A stretch of DNA of 64,000 bases from Pseudomonas anguilliseptica (GTDB lineage: Bacteria > Pseudomonadota > Gammaproteobacteria > Pseudomonadales > Pseudomonadaceae): NCBI RefSeq assembly GCF_021375795.1, contig NZ_JAEIOI010000003.1:496001-560000 (forward strand), given 5' to 3'. This document shows, one piece after another, positions 27,899 to 35,953 of the stretch. The position numbers were made by a program, and so were the translations under genes. Below the pieces are notes generated by a model. The model was not told the origin of the DNA. It saw nothing but the letters and a program-made list of their open reading frames with translations, and did no database searches. Numbering within the stretch: the stretch's first letter is position 1; every line of letters begins with the position of its first letter.

Positions 27899-28555
27899 AT
27901 GAACATCGCCGCATTGCAGCAACTGATCCAGCGCGCGCAACAACACGAAGCCAGCACAGGTCAGTTGGCCGAACAGATGCGCAACCATCTGGATCAGTTA
28001 CACCCGTCCATTCGCCTGCCCAACAGTGACACTGACGGCGTGCTGCTGCGCTTTGTCAGCGCTTATATCGAACAGGTGCCGGAGCTGCTGCAGGCAGCCC
28101 AGCAGGTGGCCCGCGAAGCCGGGATCGAGGCGCAAATCAAGCCGGTACTCAAGGTGGCCGAGCAGTTCTTTCTGCAGCCGCCGGCACTGATGGCCGGGCA
28201 TGAAGGGTTGGAAGGATTGCTGGATGAGGCTTACCTGGCTCACCGCCTGGTTGAAGAGATGAATGACCGCTACATCACCCATCTGGGCGCGCCACTGATT
28301 CCACTGGATACCACTGTGGCCAACCTGATCGCCCACCAGTTGATCGGAGAGCCCTTTGCCAATCAGCTGGATGAAGCAGTGCATCACGCCGTTGATGGCA
28401 TGCTCGACGATGCCAGCTTTGCCCAGGACTCGGTGCAGGCCTATCGCGAGCGCCTGCACAGCCCGCAGACCGAGGCGGCCTGGCAACGCTGGCCATGCCT
28501 GTCGCGACAGCTCGGGGTTGAGCTGCAACTGGGTGAAACCCGCGCGGTGGGTTAG
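27899..28555 (+). CDS. Conserved hypothetical protein next to the cox operon
   Basis: A 218-residue soluble protein, largely alpha-helical and acidic, with no signal peptide, no membrane segment and no motif I recognise. ATG has AGGAG five bases upstream, so it is well translated. It is divergent from coxB across the 362-base gap. A gene occupies this place in PAO1 (PA0104, from memory). Function unknown; position alone does not justify a respiratory role. Confidence 0.75.
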   Translation: MNIAALQQLIQRAQQHEASTGQLAEQMRNHLDQLHPSIRLPNSDTDGVLLRFVSAYIEQVPELLQAAQQVAREAGIEAQIKPVLKVAEQFFLQPPALMAGHEGLEGLLDEAYLAHRLVEEMNDRYITHLGAPLIPLDTTVANLIAHQLIGEPFANQLDEAVHHAVDGMLDDASFAQDSVQAYRERLHSPQTEAAWQRWPCLSRQLGVELQLGETRAVG

Positions 28556-28584
28556 CACGCCTTAACCCCTCGCGCGGTTGCTGA

Positions 28585-29313
28585 CTAGCTGCTCGGCAGA
28601 TAGCGCGCGCGAGGAGTGGCCATCGGCAGAGGGCCCTCACCGATCAGGCGGAACTCGCCCTTCTCCGCGTCGTAAGCCTTGATCTCGCTGGTTTCGATGT
28701 CATACACCCAACCGTGGATAAACAGCTGGCCGCTGGCCACGCGTGCCGCCACCGACGGGTGAGTACACAGATGATTGAGCTGGGCCACTACGTTCTCCTC
28801 AGTGAGAATGCCCAGCCTGTCATGACCTTCACAACCGCAGTTTGCCTCGACCACCTTGAGCGCCACTTCGCTGTGACGCAGCCAGGCCTTCACCGTCGGC
28901 ATGCTCTCCAGGGTCTCAGGGGCCAGCACGGCCTTCATCGCACCGCAGTCAGAGTGGCCACAGACGATGATGTGTTGCACGCCCAGCGCCAGCACCGCGT
29001 ACTCGATGGCGGTGGACACACCTCCCATCATCTGTCCGTAGGCCGGCACCACGTTGCCGACGTTACGGTTGACGAACAGGTCGCCTGGCGAGCTCTGGGT
29101 AATCAGCTCCGGCACCACCCGCGAGTCGGCGCAGGTGATAAACATCGCGCGCGGGTTCTGTGCAGTGGCGAGCTTCTTGAACAGCTCTTCCTGTTGCGGA
29201 AACACCTCACTGCGAAAACGTTTGAAACCGTCGACGATGCTCTGCAGTGCTTCTTCAGCACTCTCACTGCCGGTGCGCCCCTGCAACGGGATCAACTGAT
29301 GCTTGTATGGCAT
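28585..29313 (-). CDS. Beta-class carbonic anhydrase
   Basis: A 242-residue enzyme interconverting CO2 and bicarbonate. Zinc ligands and the catalytic dyad are visible: CADSR (Cys61, Asp63, Arg65) and GHSDCGA (His120, Cys123). The VNRNVGNVVP and STAIEYAV blocks belong to the same family. Start ATG has AGAGG upstream. It ends 30 bases from the converging hypothetical gene. Intact in all catalytic residues; which of the several Pseudomonas beta-carbonic anhydrases it is cannot be told with certainty. Confidence 0.95.
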   Translation of the reverse strand: MPYKHQLIPLQGRTGSESAEEALQSIVDGFKRFRSEVFPQQEELFKKLATAQNPRAMFITCADSRVVPELITQSSPGDLFVNRNVGNVVPAYGQMMGGVSTAIEYAVLALGVQHIIVCGHSDCGAMKAVLAPETLESMPTVKAWLRHSEVALKVVEANCGCEGHDRLGILTEENVVAQLNHLCTHPSVAARVASGQLFIHGWVYDIETSEIKAYDAEKGEFRLIGEGPLPMATPRARYLPSS

Positions 29314-29432
29314 GTTTGCGACCTCTGGACCTGAAAAAATCTGCTAAAGCGACAGCCAAGCCCGCTGGCGAGTCACATGGTAAATGTTACCGCCACTGAC
29401 ACGGGCAGCAACCACCACACTTTGCCGATTGT

Positions 29433-30491
29433 TCAGAGCAGTGCCAGCTGGCCACCCGGCGGGCAGAACCGTGAGCAGTCGAGGTTAAAGCCCTCGCGCC
29501 GATGCAGGCCCAGGCGCTTACTGGCCAGGGCGAAGCGTTGCGCCAGCAACTCGGCAAAGGCACCCTCACCGCGAAAGCGCTCACCGAAGCGGCTGTCATA
29601 CAATGCGCCACCACGGCTCTGGCGGATCAGGCTGAGCACATGCTCGGCGCGCTGCGGGTAGTGCGCCTGCAACCACTCCTCGAACAGTGGCGCCACTTCG
29701 CGCGGCAGGCGTAGCAGCATGTAGCTGGCGCTCTGCGCGCCGGCCTCCTTGGCTGCGGCCAACAGATGCTCCAGCTCCATGTCATTGATCATCGGGATCA
29801 TCGGCGAGCACAGCACGCCGACCGGAATGCGGTTATCACGCAGCACGCGGATCGCCCGCAGACGTGCCGCCGGCGCAGCGGCGCGCGGTTCCATGATGCG
29901 TTTGAGCTCGTCGTCCAGGGTGGTCAGGCTGATCATGACCGCCACCAGACGCTGCTGCGCCAGCTCGGCGAGCAAGTCGAGGTCACGCAGGATCAGCGAA
30001 CCCTTGGTGACGATAGTGACCGGATGACGGTAGTCGAGCAGCACCTTGAGGCTGTTGCGCGTCAACAGATGCTGGCGCTCAATCGGTTGATAAGGGTCGG
30101 TGTTGGAACCCAAATTGATCGGCGCACACACATAACCGGGCTTGCTCAACTGCTGTTCAAGCAAGGCCACAGCGTTGGTCTTGGCGATCAACTTGGTTTC
30201 GAAGTCCAGCCCTGGCGACAAGTCCCAGTAAGCGTGGCTGGGCCTGGCGTAGCAATAAATGCAGCCATGTTCACAGCCGCGGTAGGGATTGAGCGAACGG
30301 TCGAAGGGCAGGTCGGGCGACTGATTGCGGGTGATGATGCTTTTCGCGGTTTCGCAACGCACCTCGGTCGCCCGGCTGGGCGGCACCTCCTGCAACCAGC
30401 CATCGTCAGTGGCGATAATGCGCTGTGGCGCAAAGCGGTTATGCGGATTACTGGCGGTACCGCGACCGCGCGGTGGCAGAGAAATGGACAT
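29433..30491 (-). CDS. PA0069-family radical SAM protein, LexA-controlled
   Basis: A 352-residue radical SAM enzyme. The cluster-binding CEHGCIYCYARPSHAY (CxxxCxxC) lies near residue 60, with NLGSNTDPYQPIERQ and RITITTLD-like blocks following, as in the Rv2578c/PA0069 family; the C-terminus ends in a FCPPGGQLAL segment. Its substrate is unknown; relatives include spore-photoproduct-lyase-like repair enzymes. ATG 30489-30491 has GGAG seven bases upstream and is preferred to an upstream frame opening. A perfect SOS box 18 bases before the start implies induction by DNA damage; the PAO1 gene is in the LexA regulon as I remember it. Confidence 0.92.
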   Translation of the reverse strand: MSISLPPRGRGTASNPHNRFAPQRIIATDDGWLQEVPPSRATEVRCETAKSIITRNQSPDLPFDRSLNPYRGCEHGCIYCYARPSHAYWDLSPGLDFETKLIAKTNAVALLEQQLSKPGYVCAPINLGSNTDPYQPIERQHLLTRNSLKVLLDYRHPVTIVTKGSLILRDLDLLAELAQQRLVAVMISLTTLDDELKRIMEPRAAAPAARLRAIRVLRDNRIPVGVLCSPMIPMINDMELEHLLAAAKEAGAQSASYMLLRLPREVAPLFEEWLQAHYPQRAEHVLSLIRQSRGGALYDSRFGERFRGEGAFAELLAQRFALASKRLGLHRREGFNLDCSRFCPPGGQLALL

Positions 30492-30502
30492 GAGCTTACT
30501 CC

Positions 30503-30534
30503 ACAAATTACTGTATATAAATACAGTAATTTGT
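30503..30534 (-). promoter_or_regulatory. LexA (SOS) box with extended perfect palindrome
   Basis: CTGTATATAAATACAG matches the LexA CTG-N10-CAG rule and the full TACTGTATAT...CAGTA consensus. The dyad extends well beyond the core to 14-base perfect arms (30503-30516 and 30521-30534) around an ATAA centre. It ends 12 bases upstream of the radical SAM start codon, where it would block transcription start or early elongation. Confidence 0.93.
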
Positions 30535-30584
30535 GTGCATCACCAAGCGCCGACCGTCCGCCCAGGCTTAACCAGGGAGAGGAA

Positions 30585-31493
30585 TCAACCCGCCACCAAC
30601 AGTAGCAACAGCGGCAAACTGGCCGCCGCCAGCAGGGTTTGCAGGGTAATGATACCGGCCATCAACTGGCTATCGCCGCCCAGCTGGCGGGTCAATACAT
30701 AGGCCGTCGGCGCAGTTGGCAGGGCAAAGAACAGCACCAACACAGTGCTCTCCATCGCCGGCAGGTGCAGACCATAGGCCACAGCCCAAGCCAGCATCGG
30801 CATGCCCAACAGACGCAGCAGGCTGTTCCACCCCAGAGCCGGAATCTCGCCGCCCAACTGCTCAGGTTTCAGCGCGGCCCCAACACAGAGCAGACCCAAC
30901 GGCAGGCTGGCGGCGGCTAGCAGGCTGAGCAAACGGTCACTGCCGCCCGGCAGACCAAGGCCACTGAGGTTGACCAGCGCGCCGCCCAGGCAGGCAAGGA
31001 TCAATGGATTCTTCAGGATCGGCAGCAACAGGCTGCGCGCGCTGACGCCACGCTCGGCGGTCAGCGACCAGACGGACAGCACATTCACCGTCGGCACCAT
31101 CAGGGCGAGCATGATGGCCGCCAGGGTCAGGCCTTCCTGGCCGAACAGGCTGCCCACCGCCGCCAGCCCGAGGTAAGTGTTGAAGCGCAGAATGCCCTGG
31201 CTGAAGGCACCAAAACGCCCCGCTGGCCAACCGCGCACCCGGCGCACCAGCAACAGCGCCAGCCAGGCAATGCCCAGCGCCAGCAGCACGGCCAGCCCCA
31301 GGCGCGGCAACGCCGGGTTATCCAGCGGCGCATTCGCCAGGCTGCTGAACAGCAGCGCCGGGAACAGCACAAAATAATTAAGCCGCTCGGCCCCTGGCCA
31401 GAACGCTTCATTGGGGAACGCCCAGCGGCGCAGGTAATAGCCCGCAACGATCAGGGCAAACAATGGCCACAAGGCCAGCAGCAGTTCGATCAC
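30585..31493 (-). CDS. AEC-family (auxin efflux carrier) transporter
   Basis: A 302-residue membrane protein with about ten hydrophobic segments in two inverted halves, as in AEC permeases. Family features: RLNYFVLFPALLFSSLAN after helix 2, FNTYLGLAAVGSLFGQEG in the middle and PTAPTAYVLTRQLGGD near the end. The start chosen is GTG 31493, with AGGGG five bases upstream; a TTG at 31514 is also open. Bacterial members export or import organic anions; the substrate is not predictable. The preceding 31494-31602 gap is shared with the divergent GFA gene. Confidence 0.87.
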   Translation of the reverse strand: MIELLLALWPLFALIVAGYYLRRWAFPNEAFWPGAERLNYFVLFPALLFSSLANAPLDNPALPRLGLAVLLALGIAWLALLLVRRVRGWPAGRFGAFSQGILRFNTYLGLAAVGSLFGQEGLTLAAIMLALMVPTVNVLSVWSLTAERGVSARSLLLPILKNPLILACLGGALVNLSGLGLPGGSDRLLSLLAAASLPLGLLCVGAALKPEQLGGEIPALGWNSLLRLLGMPMLAWAVAYGLHLPAMESTVLVLFFALPTAPTAYVLTRQLGGDSQLMAGIITLQTLLAAASLPLLLLLVAG

Positions 31494-31602
31494 GACAACC
31501 CCTAATAACAGCAAGCGCCCATCTTGGTCAGCCGCGTAGGGTGACGCAAGTTCGATACTGGTATTAGGCTGTTTTACCTGACCATCTCGTCGAGAAAAGC
31601 TA

Positions 31603-32007
31603 ATGAGCGAAAACCATCAAGGCGGCTGCCTGTGCGGAGGCTTGCGCTATGAATTCACCGCACCGTTGCAGGACATCGCCCACTGCCATTGCTCGACTTG
31701 TCGGCGCAGCAGCGGTGGCATCGTCACCACCTGGATCACCGTACCGCTGGCGAGCTTTCGCTGGCTGGCCGGCACACCACGCGAATATGCCTCGTCAGCC
31801 ACGTGCACACGCAGCTTCTGCCCAACCTGCGGGGCGCAGCTGACGCTGTTCACCCGCCTCAGCCCGCACAGCCTGGATATCACCATCGCCACCCTCGACC
31901 AGCCCGAATTGGCCCCGGCGGATCGACATATCTGGGTGCAGAGTCGCCTGCCCTGGCTGCACCTGGACGAACATTTGCCGCAAGAACAGCAGGAACATAT
32001 CCCGTAG
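31603..32007 (+). CDS. GFA-family (CENP-V/GFA) zinc protein
   Basis: A 134-residue protein with the zinc-site cysteines of the glutathione-dependent formaldehyde-activating fold: GGCLCGGLRYEF (first pair), HCHCSTCRRSSGG and SFCPTCGAQL. Despite the family name, many members have no proven glutathione or formaldehyde activity. ATG 31603 is weakly preceded by AAAGC. It faces the DUF4105 gene convergently with 44 bases between stops. Confidence 0.9.
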   Translation: MSENHQGGCLCGGLRYEFTAPLQDIAHCHCSTCRRSSGGIVTTWITVPLASFRWLAGTPREYASSATCTRSFCPTCGAQLTLFTRLSPHSLDITIATLDQPELAPADRHIWVQSRLPWLHLDEHLPQEQQEHIP

Positions 32008-32051
32008 AAAGTGCAGGCTCCATGCTCTGGTTAGCCCGAATGCAATCCAGG

Positions 32052-34004
32052 CTACGGCAACATTAAACCGCCACCCGCCTTATGCAGCGCGCGCAGGTGT
32101 TCGCCGAGTTGCGTCAGGTTGGCTTCAATGGCCTGCAATTCGGCCAGACGCGGCGGCTCCAGCAGGCGACGTACTTCTTGATCGAGGTCGTCACTGAGCT
32201 GGCGCAGTTGCTGCTGCCGCGCCTGGCTTTCGCGCTCCAGACGCTGCCATTCGGCACGCTGGGGCAAGCCGTAGCCGCCTTCCAGCAATTCCGCCGGGCG
32301 GCTGAGAAAGCCGCTGTTGGCAAGGATCTGCTGCAACGCGCCGCCAGCCTTATTTACCGTCGGATCAACGCCCTCACGCCCCGTCAGGTAGCGGCGCTTT
32401 AGCTCATCCTGGGCCAATAGCAGTTGCCGACGCAGTGCCGCCTGCTCGAGCAGCAGCAGAGCCGCACTGGTGCGCAGATCGGCGCGAGCAAACCAGGGCT
32501 GACGCTGCTCCGCCGATACGCCCAGCCAGTCCTCGACTTGCGTCTGTTCAATCGGCAGCTGCGCCTGCAGCACGCTAAACATGGCCTGGTAACGCTCACG
32601 GAACGAGTCGAAGCGATAGCCCAGGCGCAACGCTTCGGCGTCATCCGCCAGTACGCTGCGGTCGGCCAGACCACGGGCCACCAGGGTATCGAGCAGGCCG
32701 TTGGGCATGATGCTGTCGAGGGCCTGCAAGCGCGGGTGCTGGCTGCCGCTGCGCAACAATTTGAGGGTTTCCACCGCGCAGTTGTTGGAGAGGAACCAGT
32801 AATCGCCGTCATAGCTCCAGTGCTGCTCAGCCGCACGGGTCACCAGTTGTTCCAGCTGCGCGCGCTCCAGCCTGAGCGGCACCGACGCCAGGCTGCGCAG
32901 CTCGACCTTGGTGTACTCCTCGATCACCTGTTCCAGCGGCAGCACGAACAATCGCGACGGATACACCCCGGTCAGGCCATCCCAGCTGGACAGCTGCACG
33001 TCGCCAACAAAAGCCCGGTAAGAGAGCACCAGGTGCTCTTGCAGATCCAGCCGGCAATCAGGCCCCAGTGGCCGTCCAGGCGCACAGATCACCAGCCGCA
33101 GCATGCTATGGCCCCAGCGGCTGGCCAGCTCGTTGTTGGCCTCGGCCAGCAGGTAATCCACCTGATAGACCCGCTGCGGATCGATGCGGCCCAGTGGCTG
33201 GCGGGCAAAATCGCGCCCGGCATTCAGGTAGGCCAGCCCCTCTGCACAAGGCTCCTGATTGCTGGGCGACCAGGCGAAATGCGCACTCAGATAACGCGCC
33301 AACAACGGCCGTCGACAGGCGTAGCTGGGGTCGAGAAGGAAGTACTCCATATTCACCGCGAGAAACTCGCGCGGATTACTCAGCTCGTAGCTGTCCGGAC
33401 TGCGCGCCACCTGATGATTGTCCGGCTCGCGCGCGCCACGCCGGCCAACCTGCTGCGGCCAGCCGGCCAGATCGAGCAGTTGCGGGTCATCACTCAGGGT
33501 AAAGCGCCGCGCCGTCTGCCCACGACAGTGATCGGGCAGGCCAACGGCACCCAGGCTCTGCTCACGTTGGCGGCACTGGCGTTGCAGCTGCCGCTCGGCC
33601 TGCGGCCAGAGCTGGGCACGGTCATACAGGTGAGTGAGTTCGTGCAGCACGGTGGCCAGCAGTTCGCGACGTACACTGCCGTGCGGGCGTGAAGTCTGTT
33701 GCGTGGCGCTGCTGCCATCGCTCAAGGCTGGCAGCAACGCGGCATTCAACTCGATCCCGCTAAAACGTCCAGCGCGGCCATAGACCTGCGCAGGCAGCTC
33801 GCCCCAGCGCACGCTGACGCGCCGATCAAGCTGTTGCCTGAACTGCGGTGGCAAGGCCTGTAGCGCGTCCTGCAGCAGCTGCTGACTGGCCTGTTGCTCG
33901 CCAGGGCTGAGCCCTTCGTCGTGCAACTGCAGACGCAGTTCTGCCTGGCTACAGCTGCTGGCCAGTAACGCCAGCATCAGCAGCCAGGCCCGTGGCCGAC
34001 TCAC
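32052..34004 (-). CDS. DUF4105 envelope protein with an HExxH-like peptidase segment
   Basis: A 650-residue exported protein with a signal peptide of about 20 residues (ending SCSQA). Residues about 110-125 contain LATVLHELTHLYDRAQLW, an HExxH zinc-metallopeptidase signature. The central third (RWGHSMLRLVICAPG and SYRAFVGDVQ, then YWFLSNNCAVETLKLL) is the DUF4105 domain, with an Asn-Asn-Cys motif suggesting a papain-like thiol site. The C-terminal part is coiled coil. The start is GTG, overlapping the upstream DUF2388 stop by two bases (GTGA). Function unknown; the sequence suggests an envelope hydrolase. Confidence 0.8.
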   Translation of the reverse strand: MSRPRAWLLMLALLASSCSQAELRLQLHDEGLSPGEQQASQQLLQDALQALPPQFRQQLDRRVSVRWGELPAQVYGRAGRFSGIELNAALLPALSDGSSATQQTSRPHGSVRRELLATVLHELTHLYDRAQLWPQAERQLQRQCRQREQSLGAVGLPDHCRGQTARRFTLSDDPQLLDLAGWPQQVGRRGAREPDNHQVARSPDSYELSNPREFLAVNMEYFLLDPSYACRRPLLARYLSAHFAWSPSNQEPCAEGLAYLNAGRDFARQPLGRIDPQRVYQVDYLLAEANNELASRWGHSMLRLVICAPGRPLGPDCRLDLQEHLVLSYRAFVGDVQLSSWDGLTGVYPSRLFVLPLEQVIEEYTKVELRSLASVPLRLERAQLEQLVTRAAEQHWSYDGDYWFLSNNCAVETLKLLRSGSQHPRLQALDSIMPNGLLDTLVARGLADRSVLADDAEALRLGYRFDSFRERYQAMFSVLQAQLPIEQTQVEDWLGVSAEQRQPWFARADLRTSAALLLLEQAALRRQLLLAQDELKRRYLTGREGVDPTVNKAGGALQQILANSGFLSRPAELLEGGYGLPQRAEWQRLERESQARQQQLRQLSDDLDQEVRRLLEPPRLAELQAIEANLTQLGEHLRALHKAGGGLMLP

Positions 34005-34321
34005 AGGGCGAGAATGGCTTCAGCCAATACCAGGTCGGAAGCACCTTGCGCCTCAGGCACTTGACTGCGGAGGGTGCTGATAGCGGCTTCCAGCTGCGCA
34101 CCACGGATCTTGCCAGCGCTGGCGACAAAGCTGGCAGCGTCATCGCGGGCAGCACGCACCACTTTCATATCGCGGATGGACGTGGTGGTATCCGAGGTGA
34201 AATCGAGGGTGCGATCCAACGCACGCACGATGATATTGCTGGTCGCAACCAGGGTTTGTGCCTGGGCCGTCGCACTGAGCAGGGCAACGGCGGCTACGGC
34301 ACTGAGCAAGACAGGATGCAT
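34001..34321 (-). CDS. DUF2388 small exported protein (copy 1)
   Basis: A 106-residue protein with a signal peptide ending TAQA (about 21). The mature 85 residues match DUF2388: VATSNIIVRALDRTLDFTSDTT, then VVRAARDDAASFVASAGKIRGAQLEAA. It resembles the next gene (34421-34738) over its whole length, so the pair arose by duplication. GGAG is six bases before ATG. Its stop overlaps the DUF4105 start, so the two are translationally coupled and may work together. Function unknown. Confidence 0.85.
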   Translation of the reverse strand: MHPVLLSAVAAVALLSATAQAQTLVATSNIIVRALDRTLDFTSDTTTSIRDMKVVRAARDDAASFVASAGKIRGAQLEAAISTLRSQVPEAQGASDLVLAEAILAL

Positions 34322-34420
34322 AGGAATCTCCAGAATCAGCCATCAACCCATGACGGGTTGCCTTGGACGGGCATTCTAACGCGCAGTTCCATGCCGCCGT
34401 TCAGGCACACACCGCATCGG

Positions 34421-34738
34421 TCACAGGCTGAGTATGGCGCTCGCCAGTTGCATGTCATCGCCCGGCAACCCTGGGGCCTGCTGACGCATATGCTGCAACG
34501 CAGCTTCGAGCTGCACGCCACGGATGCTGCCCTGGCTGGCCACAAAAGCGGCGGCGTCATCACGGGCGGCCAATACCACTTTGTCATCGCTGAACGACGA
34601 GGACACTCTCGACGAGGCTTCCGAAGTGGCACCGAGCGAGCCGACAACAGCGTCGGTGGTGACCACAAAGCTGGTGGCGCTGGCGCTACCGGCCACCGCC
34701 AGTAGCGTGGCCAGGCTGAGTGTGCGGATCATGTTCAT
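34421..34738 (-). CDS. DUF2388 small exported protein (copy 2)
   Basis: A 105-residue exported protein, signal peptide ending ASA at about 22. Shared with copy 1: VTTDAVVGSLGATSEASSRVSS-like start, VVLAARDDAAAFVASQGSIRGVQLEAAL and a C-terminal ASAILSL. Start ATG 34736-34738 has an ideal AGGAGG six bases upstream; another ATG follows two codons later. Separated from copy 1 by 99 bases and probably on the same minus-strand transcript. Function unknown. Confidence 0.85.
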   Translation of the reverse strand: MNMIRTLSLATLLAVAGSASATSFVVTTDAVVGSLGATSEASSRVSSSFSDDKVVLAARDDAAAFVASQGSIRGVQLEAALQHMRQQAPGLPGDDMQLASAILSL

Positions 34739-34815
34739 GTACAACCTCCTGGAAAATCCCAACAGACAGGCTGGGTTGAGTGTAGACCCCAGCCTGGCCA
34801 GTTGGTTGCCTGCAC

Positions 34816-35022
34816 TTAACGCCAGAAGGGTTTGGCCAACTCGTTCTGCCGCTGGGCTTCGCTGATCCCGGCATCGGCCAGCTGGCGACTGTCCAGGCAG
34901 GCCAGTTGCTTGCGCGTGCGCTGGTTACGCTGCCAGCTGCACAGCGCAGCATAGGCGCGCAACCAGAATGGGCGAGTCACCTGCACGGTCGAAGACGGTG
35001 GGCGTTTAAGCGTACGTTCCAT
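34816..35022 (-). CDS. DUF1127 small protein (copy 1)
   Basis: A 68-residue basic protein. The N-terminus begins MERTLKRPPSS; the conserved C-terminal half is ACLDSRQLADAGISEAQRQNELAKPFWR, the DUF1127 helix, seen in small RNA-binding-like and stress-induced proteins of proteobacteria. AAGGAAA precedes the ATG by six bases. A second DUF1127 gene of the same design follows at 35289-35504, also beginning MERTL, showing duplication. Small DUF1127 proteins have been linked to RNA turnover and phosphate or stress responses; the role here is unknown. Confidence 0.85.
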   Translation of the reverse strand: MERTLKRPPSSTVQVTRPFWLRAYAALCSWQRNQRTRKQLACLDSRQLADAGISEAQRQNELAKPFWR

Positions 35023-35206
35023 GGCACATTTCCTTGTCAGAGACGAGAGAGGGCAGCCTATGGTGCGCGTCGCCAGATAAAGCAGGCAGAGACAGCGTCG
35101 CGGCATTGTTATGGTGCAGTTCAGGCTCTGACCAAACTGTACTGGCTTCAAGCTCGACAGACTGTTACAGGCCGCGGCCTGTTGCCGGAATTAAACACCG
35201 GTAGAT

Positions 35207-35250
35207 AAAAAGAAAGCCCCAACACGCAGGGCGCTGGAGCTTTCAAAAAT
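35207..35250 (-). terminator. Candidate terminator between the two DUF1127 genes
   Basis: On the minus strand GAAAGCtCCA and TTGGgGCTTTC pair around a 12-14 base loop, followed by TTTTTATC. It lies about 40 bases downstream of the distal DUF1127 gene, so that gene is probably monocistronic. The 35023-35206 stretch should hold the promoter of copy 1; I see no clear sigma-70 match in it. Confidence 0.65.
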
Positions 35251-35288
35251 CCCATTAAGGGAGGAGCAGAAGTCGGTGCCTGGTGGCG

Positions 35289-35504
35289 TTAACGCCAGAA
35301 GGGCTTGCTCAGTTCGGCATGACGCTGGGCTTCGCTGATGCCGGCATCGGCGAGCAGGCGGGCGTCAAGGCGAGCCAGCTGGCGGCGGCTGATAATGCGG
35401 CGCTGCCATTGCAGAACGGTGGTGAAGATACGCAGCGGCAGAGCGCTGGAGCCGGTGGCTTGGCTGTGGTCGAAAAACAGGTCGGAACTGAGGGTACGTT
35501 CCAT
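35289..35504 (-). CDS. DUF1127 small protein (copy 2)
   Basis: A 71-residue protein beginning MERTLSS with the DUF1127 C-terminal block ARLDARLLADAGISEAQRHAEL-like and the ending SKPFWR, nearly the same as copy 1. ATG 35502-35504 is chosen since GGAAGG is nine bases away; an ATG three codons earlier abuts that sequence. It is followed by a terminator and preceded by the AT-rich 35505-35904 region. Confidence 0.85.
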   Translation of the reverse strand: MERTLSSDLFFDHSQATGSSALPLRIFTTVLQWQRRIISRRQLARLDARLLADAGISEAQRHAELSKPFWR

Positions 35505-35570
35505 GGTGATCATCCTTCCGCTTGTGGCGGGTCAGTGGTGTGTTGCGATGGATAAATTATTGCCGTTACC

Positions 35571-35840
35571 CCCACTGCGCAGTAGCCACAGCTGGACGAA
35601 ATTGCAGTGCAAATAGATAGTTTGCTTTGTAACTGTCTTGTTTGTTTTTCACTCAACTGTACTGCCCATAAGTGCTTTAGCCTGCTTAAGTTAATATTGC
35701 AGTTTAAAGCACTGCTTAAATCTTTCAGCGCAGTGAATTTATATAGGTACAGTTGCAAATTGCACTTCTATTACAGTTGACCTGTTTTTCAGATTTTTGC
35801 TCGAAAAACCGGATTTTCTGATCACCTAGACAGAAAGTGT
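35571..35840. other. AT-rich intergenic region with nested inverted repeats
   Basis: No gene is visible. The stretch is much richer in A and T than its surroundings. It holds CAACTGTAC (35654-35662) and its exact reverse complement GTACAGTTG (35747-35755), AGTGCTTTA (35671-35679) with TAAAGCACT (35705-35713), and an 11-base palindrome TGCAAATTGCA (35754-35764). It lies upstream of the minus-strand DUF1127 gene and is probably its regulatory region; a xenogeneic-silencer (MvaT) target or an unannotated small RNA are alternatives. Confidence 0.5.
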
Positions 35841-35904
35841 ATGGTCACCAGACCGACCCAACATCAGCATCGACACAACAACCCTGCGGAAGTACCACAG
35901 GCAC

Positions 35905-35934
35905 AAAAAAGCCCGGCACAAGGCCGGGCTTTTC
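35905..35934 (-). terminator. Intrinsic terminator of the pnt operon
   Basis: aaagcccggc-acaag-gccgggctttt: a ten-base GC-rich stem with six T in the minus direction, 20 bases after the pntB stop codon. Confidence 0.93.
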
Positions 35935-35953
35935 GACAGCGCAGCAGCGAGGG

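Noticed and set aside
32424..33692. Plus-strand frame of 422 codons
   Set aside because: Shadow of the DUF4105 gene.
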